Of a stretch of 64,000 nt of DNA, positions 1 to 7,830 are shown one piece after another; positions within the stretch are counted from its first letter, which is position 1, and every line of letters begins with the position of its first letter. A program made the position numbers and the translations under genes. Source of the stretch: Bacillus_BD oryzisoli_A (lineage in GTDB: Bacteria > Bacillota > Bacilli > Bacillales > Cytobacillaceae); NCBI RefSeq assembly GCF_043641075.1, contig NZ_JBHZRC010000001.1, positions 1,817,532 to 1,881,531 of the forward strand, given 5' to 3'. The notes beneath the pieces are model-generated. The model was given only the letters and a program-made list of their open reading frames with translations. It made no database searches and was not told the DNA's origin.

Positions 1-163
1 AGCTGTAATACCATCCAGTCTCCCTCCTTTTTCTATCTTTATTACGATTATATCGAATAAAAGTTTCGTTTTACTAAATTTTACAAACATTCACGTATTT
101 GCCTTTTTCTAACCACTATGAGAAAATTTTATTAACTGAATATTTAGATAAGAGGTGTATTTT

Positions 164-349
164 ATGAAAATGTATAAATTAACTGCATTTTCCCCTTCAG
201 GTGAAAAACTTCTTGATGAAACATTTGAAGCAGCAGACGATGTAAAGGCAAAATTGCACGCTGAACAGCTGCTAAAAGAAAAAAATTTAAATGATACAAC
301 ACATCGTTGTACTTCATCGACCGGTAAATTACTTTTATTTCACGCATAA
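164..349 (+). CDS. Small YhzD-like protein
   Basis: A 61-residue soluble protein of unknown function. The reading frame is open from a GTG at 155, but that GTG lies inside the Shine-Dalgarno AGAGGTG (151-157). The ATG at 164, six bases further on, is the better start. The protein is highly charged in the middle (Lys/Glu/Asp rich), ends Leu-Leu-Leu-Phe-His-Ala, and has no signal peptide or membrane segment. Size and position next to hemZ resemble the B. subtilis YhzD family; that assignment is from memory and tentative. It converges on hemZ and shares the terminator at 392-426. Confidence 0.7.
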   Translation: MKMYKLTAFSPSGEKLLDETFEAADDVKAKLHAEQLLKEKNLNDTTHRCTSSTGKLLLFHA

Positions 350-391
350 AAGAAAAGCATTAACACATGAATGAGCCAGATCCATAAGAAA

Positions 392-426
392 AACAACCTT
401 TGCCTAATTAGCAAAGGTTGTTTTTA
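392..426. terminator. Bidirectional terminator between yhzD-like gene and hemZ
   Basis: A perfect 12-bp stem (AACAACCTTTGC / GCAAAGGTTGTT) with a 7-base loop. It has T runs on the right on the plus strand and on the left on the minus strand, between two convergent genes. Confidence 0.9.
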
Positions 427-1921
427 CTTGAAAAAGCTCTGAAAGCATCTTAATTTTTTCTGTTGTATAGGTTTGATAATTTTCGTTATAGGTTTTTGGA
501 TCCTTTGGGTTTGCAAAGCGGGTTATTTTCCCAGTTTTAGGGTCAACTAATTTACTCGATGCCCCGCAGCCTAGTCCAATGATGGATTGCTGCTCTTCCA
601 TAATCATGATGTTATATATGCTTTCCTGTCCTTTTGTGCTATACCCAACATTTTCTAAGTTACCCAAAATATTTTTTTGTCTATATAAGTAGTATGGATG
701 GTACTGATGGGCTTTCGTCCAATCTTCCGCGAGCTCCATCATTTGACTAATTTCCTGGCGGTCTGCTACTTTATATCTTTCCTTGTTTTTGGTCATCTCT
801 GAAGCTCGCTTAAACGACAGCGTATGGACTGTTAATGATTCTGGCAGCAGCTTTTCTGTTTCGTTCAAGGTATGTGTAAATTCAGCAATCCCTTCCCCTG
901 GAAGACCTATGATTAAATCCATATTAATATTTTTCATTTCCATTGAGCGGGCCAAATGGAATTTTTCAATCGTCTCCTCAACAGTATGATGACGGCCAAT
1001 CGCTTTAAGTGTTTCCTGAATATACGATTGAGGATTAATACTAATTCGATCTATTTTCCACTTTTTCAAAACGTCAAGCTTCTCTTTTGTGATGGTATCC
1101 GGTCTCCCCGCTTCTACCGTGATTTCTCTTATCAGGTTGACATTTGGGAAGGACGAATACATTTCTTCATATAACATATCCATTTCTTCTGCCGTAATAC
1201 TTGTTGGTGTACCTCCGCCAAAATAAACAGTTGTCACATTAATATTGTGGTCCTTTAACCATTGCCCAACCTCTCTCATTTCATAATGAAGTCCACCCAG
1301 AAAAGAATCGACAGAGCCCTGACGCCCATTTATCGCATAAGCTGGAAATGTACAATAGGCGCATTTGGTCGGACAGAAGGGAATTCCAATATATATACTT
1401 ACTTCATTTCGTAAATCATATAAATCAGGTACAACCGCCAACTGCCTCTCAACAATTTGCTGCATAAGCTGGATTTTTTCTTCCGTTATTAAATATTCTT
1501 CCTGAAGCTGCTTATGAGCCAATTCAGTTGGAATCTGTTCTTGTAGCTTGCGGTGTAGGAGCTTTGTCGGTCTAACCCCTGTCAAAATACCCCATTTTTG
1601 AATGATACCTGTCCAATTTTGAAGCATGGTTAAATAGGTATGCGAAACGGCATTTTTTATTTGCTTAAACTGTTCCTTTTTTGTTTCATAATTGGAAAAC
1701 TCCTTTTCGTACTCCGCGCTTTCCTGATTGCCGGCTTTATCGAGCAGCTTTCCTTTTACATATACTGAGTTATCTTTTATTTCAAGCGCGAAATGAATAA
1801 TCAAATCGCTGTTATCCTCTTTATCGAAAGAAACAGTTGTTTCCTCAAAAAATAAATTCGCTATTAATTCCAGCGGTCGAATAAACCGCTCATCATCTAA
1901 ACCCTTAATGGCTATATACAA
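404..1921 (-). CDS. hemZ: Oxygen-independent coproporphyrinogen III dehydrogenase HemZ
   Basis: A radical-SAM enzyme of heme biosynthesis that oxidatively decarboxylates coproporphyrinogen III without oxygen, in the cytoplasm. The cluster motif CPTKCAYC (CxxxCxxC) sits near residue 185, followed by the glycine-rich stretch GGGTPTS and a HemN-like C-terminal region. The length of about 505 residues matches Bacillus HemZ. The frame is open from a GTG at 1930, but that GTG is part of the sequence AAAGGTGA, which works as a ribosome site for the TTG at 1921 (six-base spacing). I therefore prefer the TTG start. The gene stands alone, converges on the gene at 164, and its stop codon lies inside the shared terminator. 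Confidence 0.93.
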   Translation of the reverse strand: MYIAIKGLDDERFIRPLELIANLFFEETTVSFDKEDNSDLIIHFALEIKDNSVYVKGKLLDKAGNQESAEYEKEFSNYETKKEQFKQIKNAVSHTYLTMLQNWTGIIQKWGILTGVRPTKLLHRKLQEQIPTELAHKQLQEEYLITEEKIQLMQQIVERQLAVVPDLYDLRNEVSIYIGIPFCPTKCAYCTFPAYAINGRQGSVDSFLGGLHYEMREVGQWLKDHNINVTTVYFGGGTPTSITAEEMDMLYEEMYSSFPNVNLIREITVEAGRPDTITKEKLDVLKKWKIDRISINPQSYIQETLKAIGRHHTVEETIEKFHLARSMEMKNINMDLIIGLPGEGIAEFTHTLNETEKLLPESLTVHTLSFKRASEMTKNKERYKVADRQEISQMMELAEDWTKAHQYHPYYLYRQKNILGNLENVGYSTKGQESIYNIMIMEEQQSIIGLGCGASSKLVDPKTGKITRFANPKDPKTYNENYQTYTTEKIKMLSELFQVKTTFAN

Positions 1922-2050
1922 TAAAATCACCTTTACATTTTATATTCGAACGTTAAAGACTTGAAAACTACTGCTGAATGAAGTTAAACTGCTTTAAGTG
2001 TACAGAATTGGTATTGCAAGGTCAAGAACGGAAAAACTTGTTAAAATATC

Positions 2051-2078
2051 AAAAAAGCTTGGATCTCCCAAGCTTTTC
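2051..2078 (-). terminator. Terminator of the HAD hydrolase gene
   Basis: Stem AAAAGCTTGG / CCAAGCTTTT with a 5-base loop, followed on the minus strand by six T residues. It lies just past the stop codon at 2089. Confidence 0.85.
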
Positions 2079-2088
2079 CACTTTGCAT

Positions 2089-2961
2089 TTATTTAATAAT
2101 ATTCATTTTCCTTAGGAACTCAATTGGCTGCTGTTTTCGGAAGTGCTCTTTTACCATATATGCAACCCCTTGCTGGTTTTGTGAACGGGTAATCCAATCT
2201 GCTGCGCGTTTTACTTCTACGGAGGCATTCCCCATTGCCACGCCAAGACCAACCGCTTCAATCATATCGATATCATCAAACTCATCACCAATACAAACAA
2301 TTTCGTTTCTGGAAATTCCCAAACGTTCAGCTAAATATAATAGTCCATTCAGTTTTGAAACCCCCGATGGGACAATATCAAGTCTTAGTTCATTTAAAGC
2401 CATGCAATCTACTTCAGTAAACATCTTTTCGATTGCCTTCTGAACATCAGTTAGGTCATCCTTGTATTCAAAGTATACTTCAATACTTGATGGATTTGCC
2501 GGTTCATCTATAATCGTATCACCAATCGAATCAACGAACTGCTGCGAATAAAAAACAGGATCACCTGTAGTAAACACTGTTTTGGCAAGTAGATTATGAT
2601 TGAGCTTATACTTATTTGCCAATGAATAATTTTCATGCACAAGTCTTATTTGACAAGGAAACCCTTCTAATAATCGAACTAAATCATAGGTAATATTTTC
2701 TTGTACCCTTGCGGCATGAATAGGTTTCCCTATTTCCTTAGCAATGTATGCCCCCCTATGGGTAATTAATATACTATCAAGTTTTAATGCCTTTGCTACT
2801 TTTTTGGCTGAGGCAAAGGTTCGTGAGGTAACAAGGGTTACATAGATACCTTTTTGCTGTACATACTCAATCGCTTCTTTTGTTGATTTATGGATTTTTC
2901 CATTACTCTGAAGCACTGTTCCATCAATATTAAGTGCAAGCATTCGGTAGATCATATTCAT
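2089..2961 (-). CDS. Cof-type HAD family protein, YhaX-like
   Basis: A HAD-superfamily protein of 290 residues in the Cof/YidA subfamily, usually phosphatases of small phosphorylated metabolites. It keeps the subfamily's late motifs: a Lys in SGVSKLNGLL and the acidic metal motif GDEFDDIDM. Motif I, however, reads LNIDGT rather than the usual DxDGT, so Asn stands where the nucleophilic Asp normally is (codon AAT). This may make the protein a non-canonical or regulatory member. B. subtilis YhaX is the likely ortholog, from memory. The ATG at 2961 follows AGGGGGCC, and an in-frame ATG six bases later is an alternative start. It has its own terminator on the left. Confidence 0.85.
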   Translation of the reverse strand: MNMIYRMLALNIDGTVLQSNGKIHKSTKEAIEYVQQKGIYVTLVTSRTFASAKKVAKALKLDSILITHRGAYIAKEIGKPIHAARVQENITYDLVRLLEGFPCQIRLVHENYSLANKYKLNHNLLAKTVFTTGDPVFYSQQFVDSIGDTIIDEPANPSSIEVYFEYKDDLTDVQKAIEKMFTEVDCMALNELRLDIVPSGVSKLNGLLYLAERLGISRNEIVCIGDEFDDIDMIEAVGLGVAMGNASVEVKRAADWITRSQNQQGVAYMVKEHFRKQQPIEFLRKMNIIK

Positions 2962-3075
2962 GGCCCCCTATTCTTGGTGAAATATCCCTTTACTTAAAAT
3001 TATGAAAAAAGCAAAGGAATAGAACTAAGCCAGACCATATTCAGCAAAGACCTCTAGGAAAGCAAGGTTAAGCAA

Positions 3076-3110
3076 AAAAAGAAGATCATATTTAACATGA
3101 TCTTCTTTTT
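3076..3110 (-). terminator. Terminator of yheA
   Basis: Stem AAAAAGAAGATCAT / ATGATCTTCTTTTT separated by seven bases, T-rich on the minus-strand side, just past the stop codon of the gene at 3122. Confidence 0.85.
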
Positions 3111-3121
3111 CTGCTTAAGGC

Positions 3122-3475
3122 TTATTGATTAACAGAACCATAAAGTTCTTCTAATGGTTTGATAATGATTTGATTTAGTTCGGTTACAATTTGACTCATG
3201 CGCTGCTCAGCGTCCATAAGCTTTGAAATCTTCTCGTTCTTCTGAACATCTGAAACAACAATCTGAGCCTGTGCAATCTCTTCCTGTGAAATATCCTGAC
3301 CCATCATTTGTTTTTGCTGCATCTCTATCTGCATATTACGGAACTTACCAAACAATTCGTTTGATGTTGGGTCCGCATTCACTTCATCATATAAACCTTT
3401 TAATGTTTTATATTCATCGCTATTTCTAAGTGCTTTTTCTAATTCATAGGCGCTATCATGTAAATTTACAGCCAT
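3122..3475 (-). CDS. yheA: YlbF/YmcA family protein YheA (UPF0342)
   Basis: A 117-residue, all-helical cytoplasmic protein of the Com_YlbF family, the same length as B. subtilis YheA. YlbF and YmcA paralogs act in a complex that affects RNase Y and competence/sporulation signalling; whether YheA does so is not known. The sequence is rich in Glu, Gln and Met with heptad-like spacing, which suits the helical hairpin of the family. The ATG at 3475 follows AAAGGAG at normal distance. The yhaX-yheA order is conserved in B. subtilis. Confidence 0.88.
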   Translation of the reverse strand: MAVNLHDSAYELEKALRNSDEYKTLKGLYDEVNADPTSNELFGKFRNMQIEMQQKQMMGQDISQEEIAQAQIVVSDVQKNEKISKLMDAEQRMSQIVTELNQIIIKPLEELYGSVNQ

Positions 3476-3651
3476 GTTTCCACTCCTTTATTTTAACAAT
3501 TACTTAACTATACCAAAATATACAGTAAATCACCAACCTGAAACCCGTTTTTTTCCTTTTGGCGGAATATTAAAACAGCTTGATTTCTTGTATGACTTTA
3601 ATTAGATACAGGGAACCTATTGATAGGCTACGCAAGGAGGATATAAAACGA

Positions 3652-3849
3652 ATGAAAAATACAAATAGGTTTAAAGAGGATAGCCATTTCGAGGGAAAGG
3701 ATAGAGCATATATAGATATAGACCGAATGATAAATGAAGGCCTTTCCGGTGGATCAGTGGATATGATTAGCAAGGAGACTAATATTGAAGAAGCACATGA
3801 CTTTAATCAAGAAACCCCGCCATACAAATCAAAGTCTACCCCTCATTAA
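3652..3849 (+). CDS. Small conserved hypothetical protein, 65 aa
   Basis: The frame is open from 3580, but the only good ribosome site is AAGGAGG (3634-3640), placing the start at the ATG at 3652. The product is a 65-residue hydrophilic protein, rich in Asp, Glu and Lys, with a core DIDRMINEGLSGG and a Pro/Ser/Lys tail. I see no signal peptide, membrane segment or metal motif. I do not recognise the family. The segment before residue 1 should not be annotated as protein. It runs convergently into the zinc-ribbon gene, with a hairpin between them. Confidence 0.7.
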   Translation: MKNTNRFKEDSHFEGKDRAYIDIDRMINEGLSGGSVDMISKETNIEEAHDFNQETPPYKSKSTPH

Positions 3850-3852
3850 AAA

Positions 3853-3890
3853 ATGCGCCTGGCACACTCTTGTGTCAGGCACTTTTTTTC
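3853..3890. terminator. Terminator with a TGTCAGGCA-type stem
   Basis: The stem GCCTGGCACAC / GTGTCAGGC (with a G-T pair) is followed by seven T residues, between convergent genes. The arm sequence resembles that of the long hairpin at 34133-34197. Confidence 0.75.
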
Positions 3891-4133
3891 CTATTCTTGT
3901 ATGAAATAAGCTGTCTCAAATCCACAATGCTCACACTTTACGTAATGTGGACATTGTTCTTTTGCTAAATCATCCCTGTACCCATCTTCCAGTTTCATTT
4001 GGTCGATTGGCATATATGCGCTATAATCGTCATAGAAATCCATCATTCTTCCCCTGTCAGTCGCGTGAGCTCCACATGTTGGACATTCTATATTCAGTTC
4101 TTCAAATCCATTACACACTGGGCAAATTCCCAT
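3891..4133 (-). CDS. Small zinc-ribbon protein
   Basis: An 80-residue protein with two pairs of Cys knuckles: CPVC and CPTC near the N terminus, and CPHY plus CEHC near the C terminus. This fits one or two structural zinc ribbons. The middle is acidic and aromatic, and no membrane segment is present. The reading frame reaches a GTG at 4142, but that codon directly abuts the ribosome site GGAGG. The ATG at 4133 has nine bases of spacing and is chosen. I do not recognise a specific function; the family is probably a conserved Bacillaceae hypothetical. Confidence 0.75.
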   Translation of the reverse strand: MGICPVCNGFEELNIECPTCGAHATDRGRMMDFYDDYSAYMPIDQMKLEDGYRDDLAKEQCPHYVKCEHCGFETAYFIQE

Positions 4134-4380
4134 GTTCTTCACCCTCCGAAGATGTTGATTGCTTCCTATTTTTTGCTTTGTCCTCTACTCTTAATTTGTG
4201 TGTGTATTTCCTTGGTATTCATTAAATAAATATACATAAAAAAAGGGAATAATTACCTCTGTTTTATTACGAATAGCTTTTTAACTTTTAACCATAATAA
4301 TGATTACAAAGCAACACACCGCAACAAAAAAGCTACTTCAATAGCTTAACCAATCAATTATCATTTATGAAATAAAATAA

Positions 4381-4439
4381 TGGACTATGCTTGGCAGCTT
4401 GATTCTATGATCAATTTGGTGCAAATCCAAAATAGTCCA
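4381..4439 (+). other. Possible three-way-junction structure upstream of ssp
   Basis: The outer arms TGGACTAT (4381-4388) and ATAGTCCA (4432-4439) are perfectly complementary. Between them lie two adjacent hairpins, TTGAT/ATCAA (4399-4414) and TTTGG/CCAAA (4415-4431), with no unpaired base between the second hairpin and the outer stem. This would fold as a compact three-way junction 17 bases before the ssp ribosome site. Whether it is transcribed is unknown. I saw no convincing sigma-G promoter in the 330-bp gap around it, which otherwise holds nothing I can identify. Confidence 0.45.
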
Positions 4440-4472
4440 CCAAAAAAAACTTACTGAAGGAGAGTGCACATC

Positions 4473-4673
4473 GTGGCAAACAACAATTCTTCAAACCAAT
4501 TATTAGTTCCTGGAGTACAACAAGCTTTAGATCAAATGAAGTACGAGATCGCTAATGAGTTTGGCGTTAACCTTGGAGCAGACACAACTTCTCGTGCTAA
4601 CGGTTCTGTTGGAGGAGAAATTACAAAACGTCTTGTTCAAATGGCTGAACAACAATTAGGCGGTATTCGATAA
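4473..4673 (+). CDS. Alpha/beta-type small acid-soluble spore protein
   Basis: A 66-residue SASP that coats and protects DNA in the dormant spore. It starts MANNNSSNQLL and contains the GPR protease region (MKYEIANEFGV) and the conserved GSVGGEITKRLV segment, both hallmarks of the SspA/SspB family. The frame is open from a GTG at 4464, but the ribosome site GAAGGAGAG ends there. The GTG at 4473, eight bases downstream, gives the usual SASP N terminus. It is followed by a strong terminator. In B. subtilis such genes are transcribed by sigma-G in the forespore. Confidence 0.95.
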   Translation: MANNNSSNQLLVPGVQQALDQMKYEIANEFGVNLGADTTSRANGSVGGEITKRLVQMAEQQLGGIR

Positions 4674-4711
4674 GAGGAAAGTTCTTTTAAGAACAATTGA
4701 ATAATAATGGA

Positions 4712-4743
4712 TGAGGACCCCCTTTCTAAAAGGGGGTTCTTTA
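4712..4743 (+). terminator. Terminator of ssp
   Basis: A GC-rich stem AGGACCCCCTT / AAGGGGGTTCT with one G-T pair, followed by a T-rich tract, about 40 bases after the ssp stop codon. Confidence 0.85.
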
Positions 4744-4752
4744 ATTTGATAA

Positions 4753-4839
4753 TTAAGCCTTTTTAGCAATCATATTGCCAATAAAATAAACTAATACCAT
4801 AACACTTGCAATTGATAAAGTGATTGAGAACTGTTCCAT
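4753..4839 (-). CDS. Small membrane protein, 28 aa
   Basis: A very short frame with a strong ribosome site (GGGGGGAG four bases before the ATG). The product is 28 residues: a short polar start (MEQF), one hydrophobic segment of about 20 residues (SITLSIASVMVLVYFIGNMI) and a basic end (AKKA). This is the layout of a single-pass small membrane protein. It lies downstream of the feo terminator, between ssp and the Cys-rich FeoB-associated gene. I do not recognise the family. Expression is inferred only from the ribosome site and the hydrophobic pattern. Confidence 0.55.
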   Translation of the reverse strand: MEQFSITLSIASVMVLVYFIGNMIAKKA

Positions 4840-4969
4840 TTTTCTCCCCCCAATTACAAAATTAATAATTAACACTCTCAAAATAACACAAATAATCCCA
4901 TTTTTTATAAAATTAATTCATTTATATTTGTCGAAAATTCGAACTTTTCGTGACTAACATCACCGCGAG

Positions 4970-4999
4970 CAAAATAAAAAACCCGGGGGACCCCAGGTC
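4970..4999 (-). terminator. Terminator of the feo operon
   Basis: On the minus strand ACCTGGGG pairs with CCCCGGGT (one T-G pair) and is followed by TTTTTTATTTT. It directly follows the stop codon at 5000. Confidence 0.85.
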
Positions 5000-5158
5000 T
5001 TATTTAAATGTAGCTTTGATTTCACTTGAACAGCTGGAGCAAGACATTTTTGAACTACATGTGCCACATTCGCCCTCTTTAGATTTTTTCAAATGTCGTA
5101 TGAAAGCCCAGCCCGCATATCCAAATATAGCTATACCAATTACTATGTTTGCAATCAT
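5000..5158 (-). CDS. FeoB-associated Cys-rich membrane protein
   Basis: A 52-residue protein that starts inside the 17-bp gap after feoB. It has one N-terminal membrane segment (MIANIVIGIAIFGYAGWAF), a basic stretch and a Cys-rich tail containing CGTC, then SCSSCSS. This is the signature of the small protein family commonly found downstream of FeoB. It probably assists ferrous iron transport or handles iron at the membrane; the mechanism is unknown. It is the last gene of the operon feoA-feoB and is followed directly by a terminator. Confidence 0.85.
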   Translation of the reverse strand: MIANIVIGIAIFGYAGWAFIRHLKKSKEGECGTCSSKMSCSSCSSEIKATFK

Positions 5159-5174
5159 TTTTCCGCCTCTTTTC

Positions 5175-7181
5175 TTATACTAAACCAAGCAGGTGCCCAC
5201 CTTGGTAAATGACGAGCGTCACTATATAAGCTAATAAAAGTGCATACCCTATCGAAAAAGCAGTCCATTTCTTTGATTCAGTTTCTTTATAGATGGTGGA
5301 CGCCGTTGCTAAGCAAGGAATATAAAGCAAAATAAAGACCATAAAGCTAATGGCAGAAAGCGGTGTAAATTGTACTGCCAGCAGCCCTTGCAATGAAGCC
5401 TCATCTGGAACAAAGTAAATGATATTCATCGTTGAGATAATTGCTTCCTTTGCTAGAAAACCAGTCAATAATGATGCCCCTGCCTGCCATGTTCCGAAAC
5501 CAACGGGAGCCAAAAGCGGGGCAAATATTCCGCCAATCACAGCTAAAAAGCTTTGATCCATGTCAACATTAAATCCGCCTGGGCCCAAATAGGATAAAAG
5601 CCAAATTAGAACGGAGCCTGCAAAAATAAATGTACCTGCTTTACGAATAAACCCTTTACCCTTTTCCCATGTACTTCTCCATAGCGTTTGTCCCTGCGGC
5701 ATGCGATATGGTGGCAATTCAATAACAAATAAAGTATTTTCTCCTTTTAAAATTGTTTTGGAGAATAGCATAGCTAAACTTAAGGCTAACACAATACCAA
5801 GTACATATAATCCCAGCACCACTGCTGCCTTATTTTTCACAAAAAAGGCACCTACAAACAAAGCATATACCGGCAGTCGTGCTGAACAGGACATTAATGG
5901 CGTTAACAGAATTGTTAATAGTCTTTCCTTTGGAGTTTCTATTGTTCTTGCTGCCATAACGCCTGGAACATTACAGCCAAACCCAATGATCATCGGAATA
6001 AATGCCTTTCCATTTAATCCGACCGACTCCATAATACGATCCATAACAAGGGCAACTCTAGCCATATAACCGGAATCTTCTAAAAGGGAGATAAAAAAGA
6101 ACAAAATAAAAATTTGTGGAACAAACACTAGAACCCCGCCAACACCAGCAACAATTCCATCGATAATTAAATCATGAATGAATGCAGAAACACCCATAAG
6201 AGATAACAATGATTCAATTCCTTCTGTTATGGGACCCGAGATAAATCGATCAAGCAAATCCGACAAAGGGAAGCCAAGCCAATCAAATGTCAGCATGAAC
6301 ATGAGATACATCAATAGCAGAAAGATAGGGATTCCCAAAATTCGATTGGTAATAATCCGGTCCACCTTATCCGTTAAATGAACTTTATTCTCATTAGAGC
6401 TTACAGTAGCTTCAGCGAGAATTTCTTCGATATACTCACTGCGTTTTAGATAAATGTATTGCTCTACCGATTTTTGTCCATAGCTTTTATAAAGTTCCTC
6501 CTCGACTTCACGAACGATTTCGTTTATTTCTTCCAGTTGAATAAATTCTGCTAAATATGATTTCACATACTGATTTCCCTCAAGCAGCTGAAGCGCCAGC
6601 CATCTAGATGAAAGCGCTTTATTTCCCTTAAGCATTTTTTTAATTTTCAAGACTGCCCTATCAATTTCCTTCCCATATTCAACCGGTGTTCTTTCCGAAT
6701 AGAAAGAGTTTTGGGATATAACAGAGTTAGCCAGTTCATTACAACCTTTACCAGAACGTGCAACAATCGGTATAATCGGAACTCCAAGTAAAGCTGATAA
6801 TCGATTCACATCCACATGTATGCCCCGCTGCTTAGCAACATCCATCATATTTAAACCGATTGTTATTGGCTTTCCATACTCCAAAATTTGCAGTGTAAGA
6901 TGAAGATTTCTTTTTAATTGTGATGCATCAAGGATATTTAGAATCTGATCTGTATGATCATGCAGGAAAAAATTCGTTACCACTCCTTCATCCCTTGAGA
7001 GAGGCACCATTGTATAAATTCCTGGCAAATCAATTAACTTGTCTGTTTTATTTTTTAACACACCCACCTTTTTTTCAACTGTTACACCGCTCCAATTTCC
7101 AACATATTCATAGGAGCCTGTAAGGTGGTTAAATAGCGATGTTTTCCCAGTATTTGGATTACCTAAAAGAGCTACTTCCAT
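5175..7181 (-). CDS. feoB: Ferrous iron transporter FeoB
   Basis: A polytopic membrane protein of 668 residues that imports Fe(II), gated by an N-terminal G domain. G1 (GNPNTGKT) is at residues 7-14, G3 (DLPG) at 51-54 and G4 (NMMD) at 111-114. A helical linker region follows, then the two gate/nucleoside-recognition modules with several membrane segments in the last 400 residues. The frame extends upstream to 7235, but the real ATG at 7181 overlaps the feoA stop codon by one base and follows GGAGAG. It is the middle gene of feoA-feoB-Cys-rich protein, under the Fur box at 7453. Confidence 0.97.
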   Translation of the reverse strand: MEVALLGNPNTGKTSLFNHLTGSYEYVGNWSGVTVEKKVGVLKNKTDKLIDLPGIYTMVPLSRDEGVVTNFFLHDHTDQILNILDASQLKRNLHLTLQILEYGKPITIGLNMMDVAKQRGIHVDVNRLSALLGVPIIPIVARSGKGCNELANSVISQNSFYSERTPVEYGKEIDRAVLKIKKMLKGNKALSSRWLALQLLEGNQYVKSYLAEFIQLEEINEIVREVEEELYKSYGQKSVEQYIYLKRSEYIEEILAEATVSSNENKVHLTDKVDRIITNRILGIPIFLLLMYLMFMLTFDWLGFPLSDLLDRFISGPITEGIESLLSLMGVSAFIHDLIIDGIVAGVGGVLVFVPQIFILFFFISLLEDSGYMARVALVMDRIMESVGLNGKAFIPMIIGFGCNVPGVMAARTIETPKERLLTILLTPLMSCSARLPVYALFVGAFFVKNKAAVVLGLYVLGIVLALSLAMLFSKTILKGENTLFVIELPPYRMPQGQTLWRSTWEKGKGFIRKAGTFIFAGSVLIWLLSYLGPGGFNVDMDQSFLAVIGGIFAPLLAPVGFGTWQAGASLLTGFLAKEAIISTMNIIYFVPDEASLQGLLAVQFTPLSAISFMVFILLYIPCLATASTIYKETESKKWTAFSIGYALLLAYIVTLVIYQGGHLLGLV

Positions 7182-7405
7182 TATATTCTCTCCACTTTTA
7201 TCAGTAAGGCTTCTCTTCTGCGAATACCGACACATTGACCATAGGATTCAAGCATAAATGGTCCTCCAAAGGGCATAATACCTTTAATCATTACTTCTGT
7301 TCCCTCCGTGATACCAAGATCCAGCAGTCTTCTTCTAACTAACCGATCTGCCTTCGATAAATCTGCTATTTTACCTTTTTCACCAATTTTCAATTTTCCC
7401 AGCAT
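7181..7405 (-). CDS. feoA: Ferrous iron transport protein FeoA
   Basis: A 74-residue SH3-like cytoplasmic protein that partners FeoB. The pattern KIGEKGKIADL...RRRLLDLGITEGTEV...PFGGP is typical FeoA. The frame reaches a GTG at 7414, but that codon is part of the ribosome site AGGTGAT. The ATG at 7405 with six-base spacing is the start. Its TAA overlaps the feoB ATG by one base, so translational coupling is likely. Confidence 0.95.
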   Translation of the reverse strand: MLGKLKIGEKGKIADLSKADRLVRRRLLDLGITEGTEVMIKGIMPFGGPFMLESYGQCVGIRRREALLIKVERI

Positions 7406-7452
7406 CGTTATCACCTATATTATTTTTCTGGTTTTATTTTACCATATTTAAT

Positions 7453-7467
7453 TGAGAATGATTATCC
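7453..7467. promoter_or_regulatory. Fur box upstream of feoAB
   Basis: TGAGAATGATTATCC matches the Bacillus Fur consensus TGATAATNATTATCA at all but two positions and lies 48 bases upstream of the feoA start. Iron-dependent repression of ferrous iron uptake genes is standard for Fur. On the minus strand TAAAAT downstream of the box could be the -10. Confidence 0.8.
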
Positions 7468-7685
7468 TTTCTAAGACAAAATTATGAAATTTTATAGAAC
7501 AATAGAAAACGATTGATTTTTTGCATATATTATACTTTGATCTTTCATAACGGAACTTTTTTCTATTAATCCAATAGACATGAAAGGATACAAGATGTTT
7601 CTGTAGTCCCACTACTTCTTTATTTGATAATCTTTTAGTAAGATAGAATAATAACCAGTATCCATACTGCAGGTGTGTCATTTAA

Positions 7686-7799
7686 AGTCATGAAACTTTA
7701 GAAACAATTGAAAAACAGCTAAAAGATGAGCATCATGAGAGAAGATCCTTAATACACATTGAACCATATCAATATGTTAAAGAGAAAGTAGTTAACTAA
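7686..7799 (+). pseudogene. Possible C-terminal remnant of a cation efflux (CDF) protein
   Basis: Between the Fur box and the acetyltransferase gene a 37-codon frame ends at 7799 and lacks any start codon; a TAA stands just before it. Its translation is strongly protein-like, with an acidic helix (ETLETIEKQLKDEHHERR) followed by LIHIEP. That resembles the C-terminal cytoplasmic domain of cation diffusion facilitators, which ends around a His-x-Glu strand. I see no matching upstream part in the other frames. The rest of the 425-bp gap holds only the feo promoter region. Confidence 0.3.
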
Positions 7800-7830
7800 G
7801 GGGAAACCGCAATAAAAGGAGTTTGGGGAT

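Noticed and set aside
7448..7681. 77-codon minus-strand frame upstream of feoA
   Set aside because: It overlaps the feo Fur box and promoter, has no ribosome site, and the composition is not protein-like.
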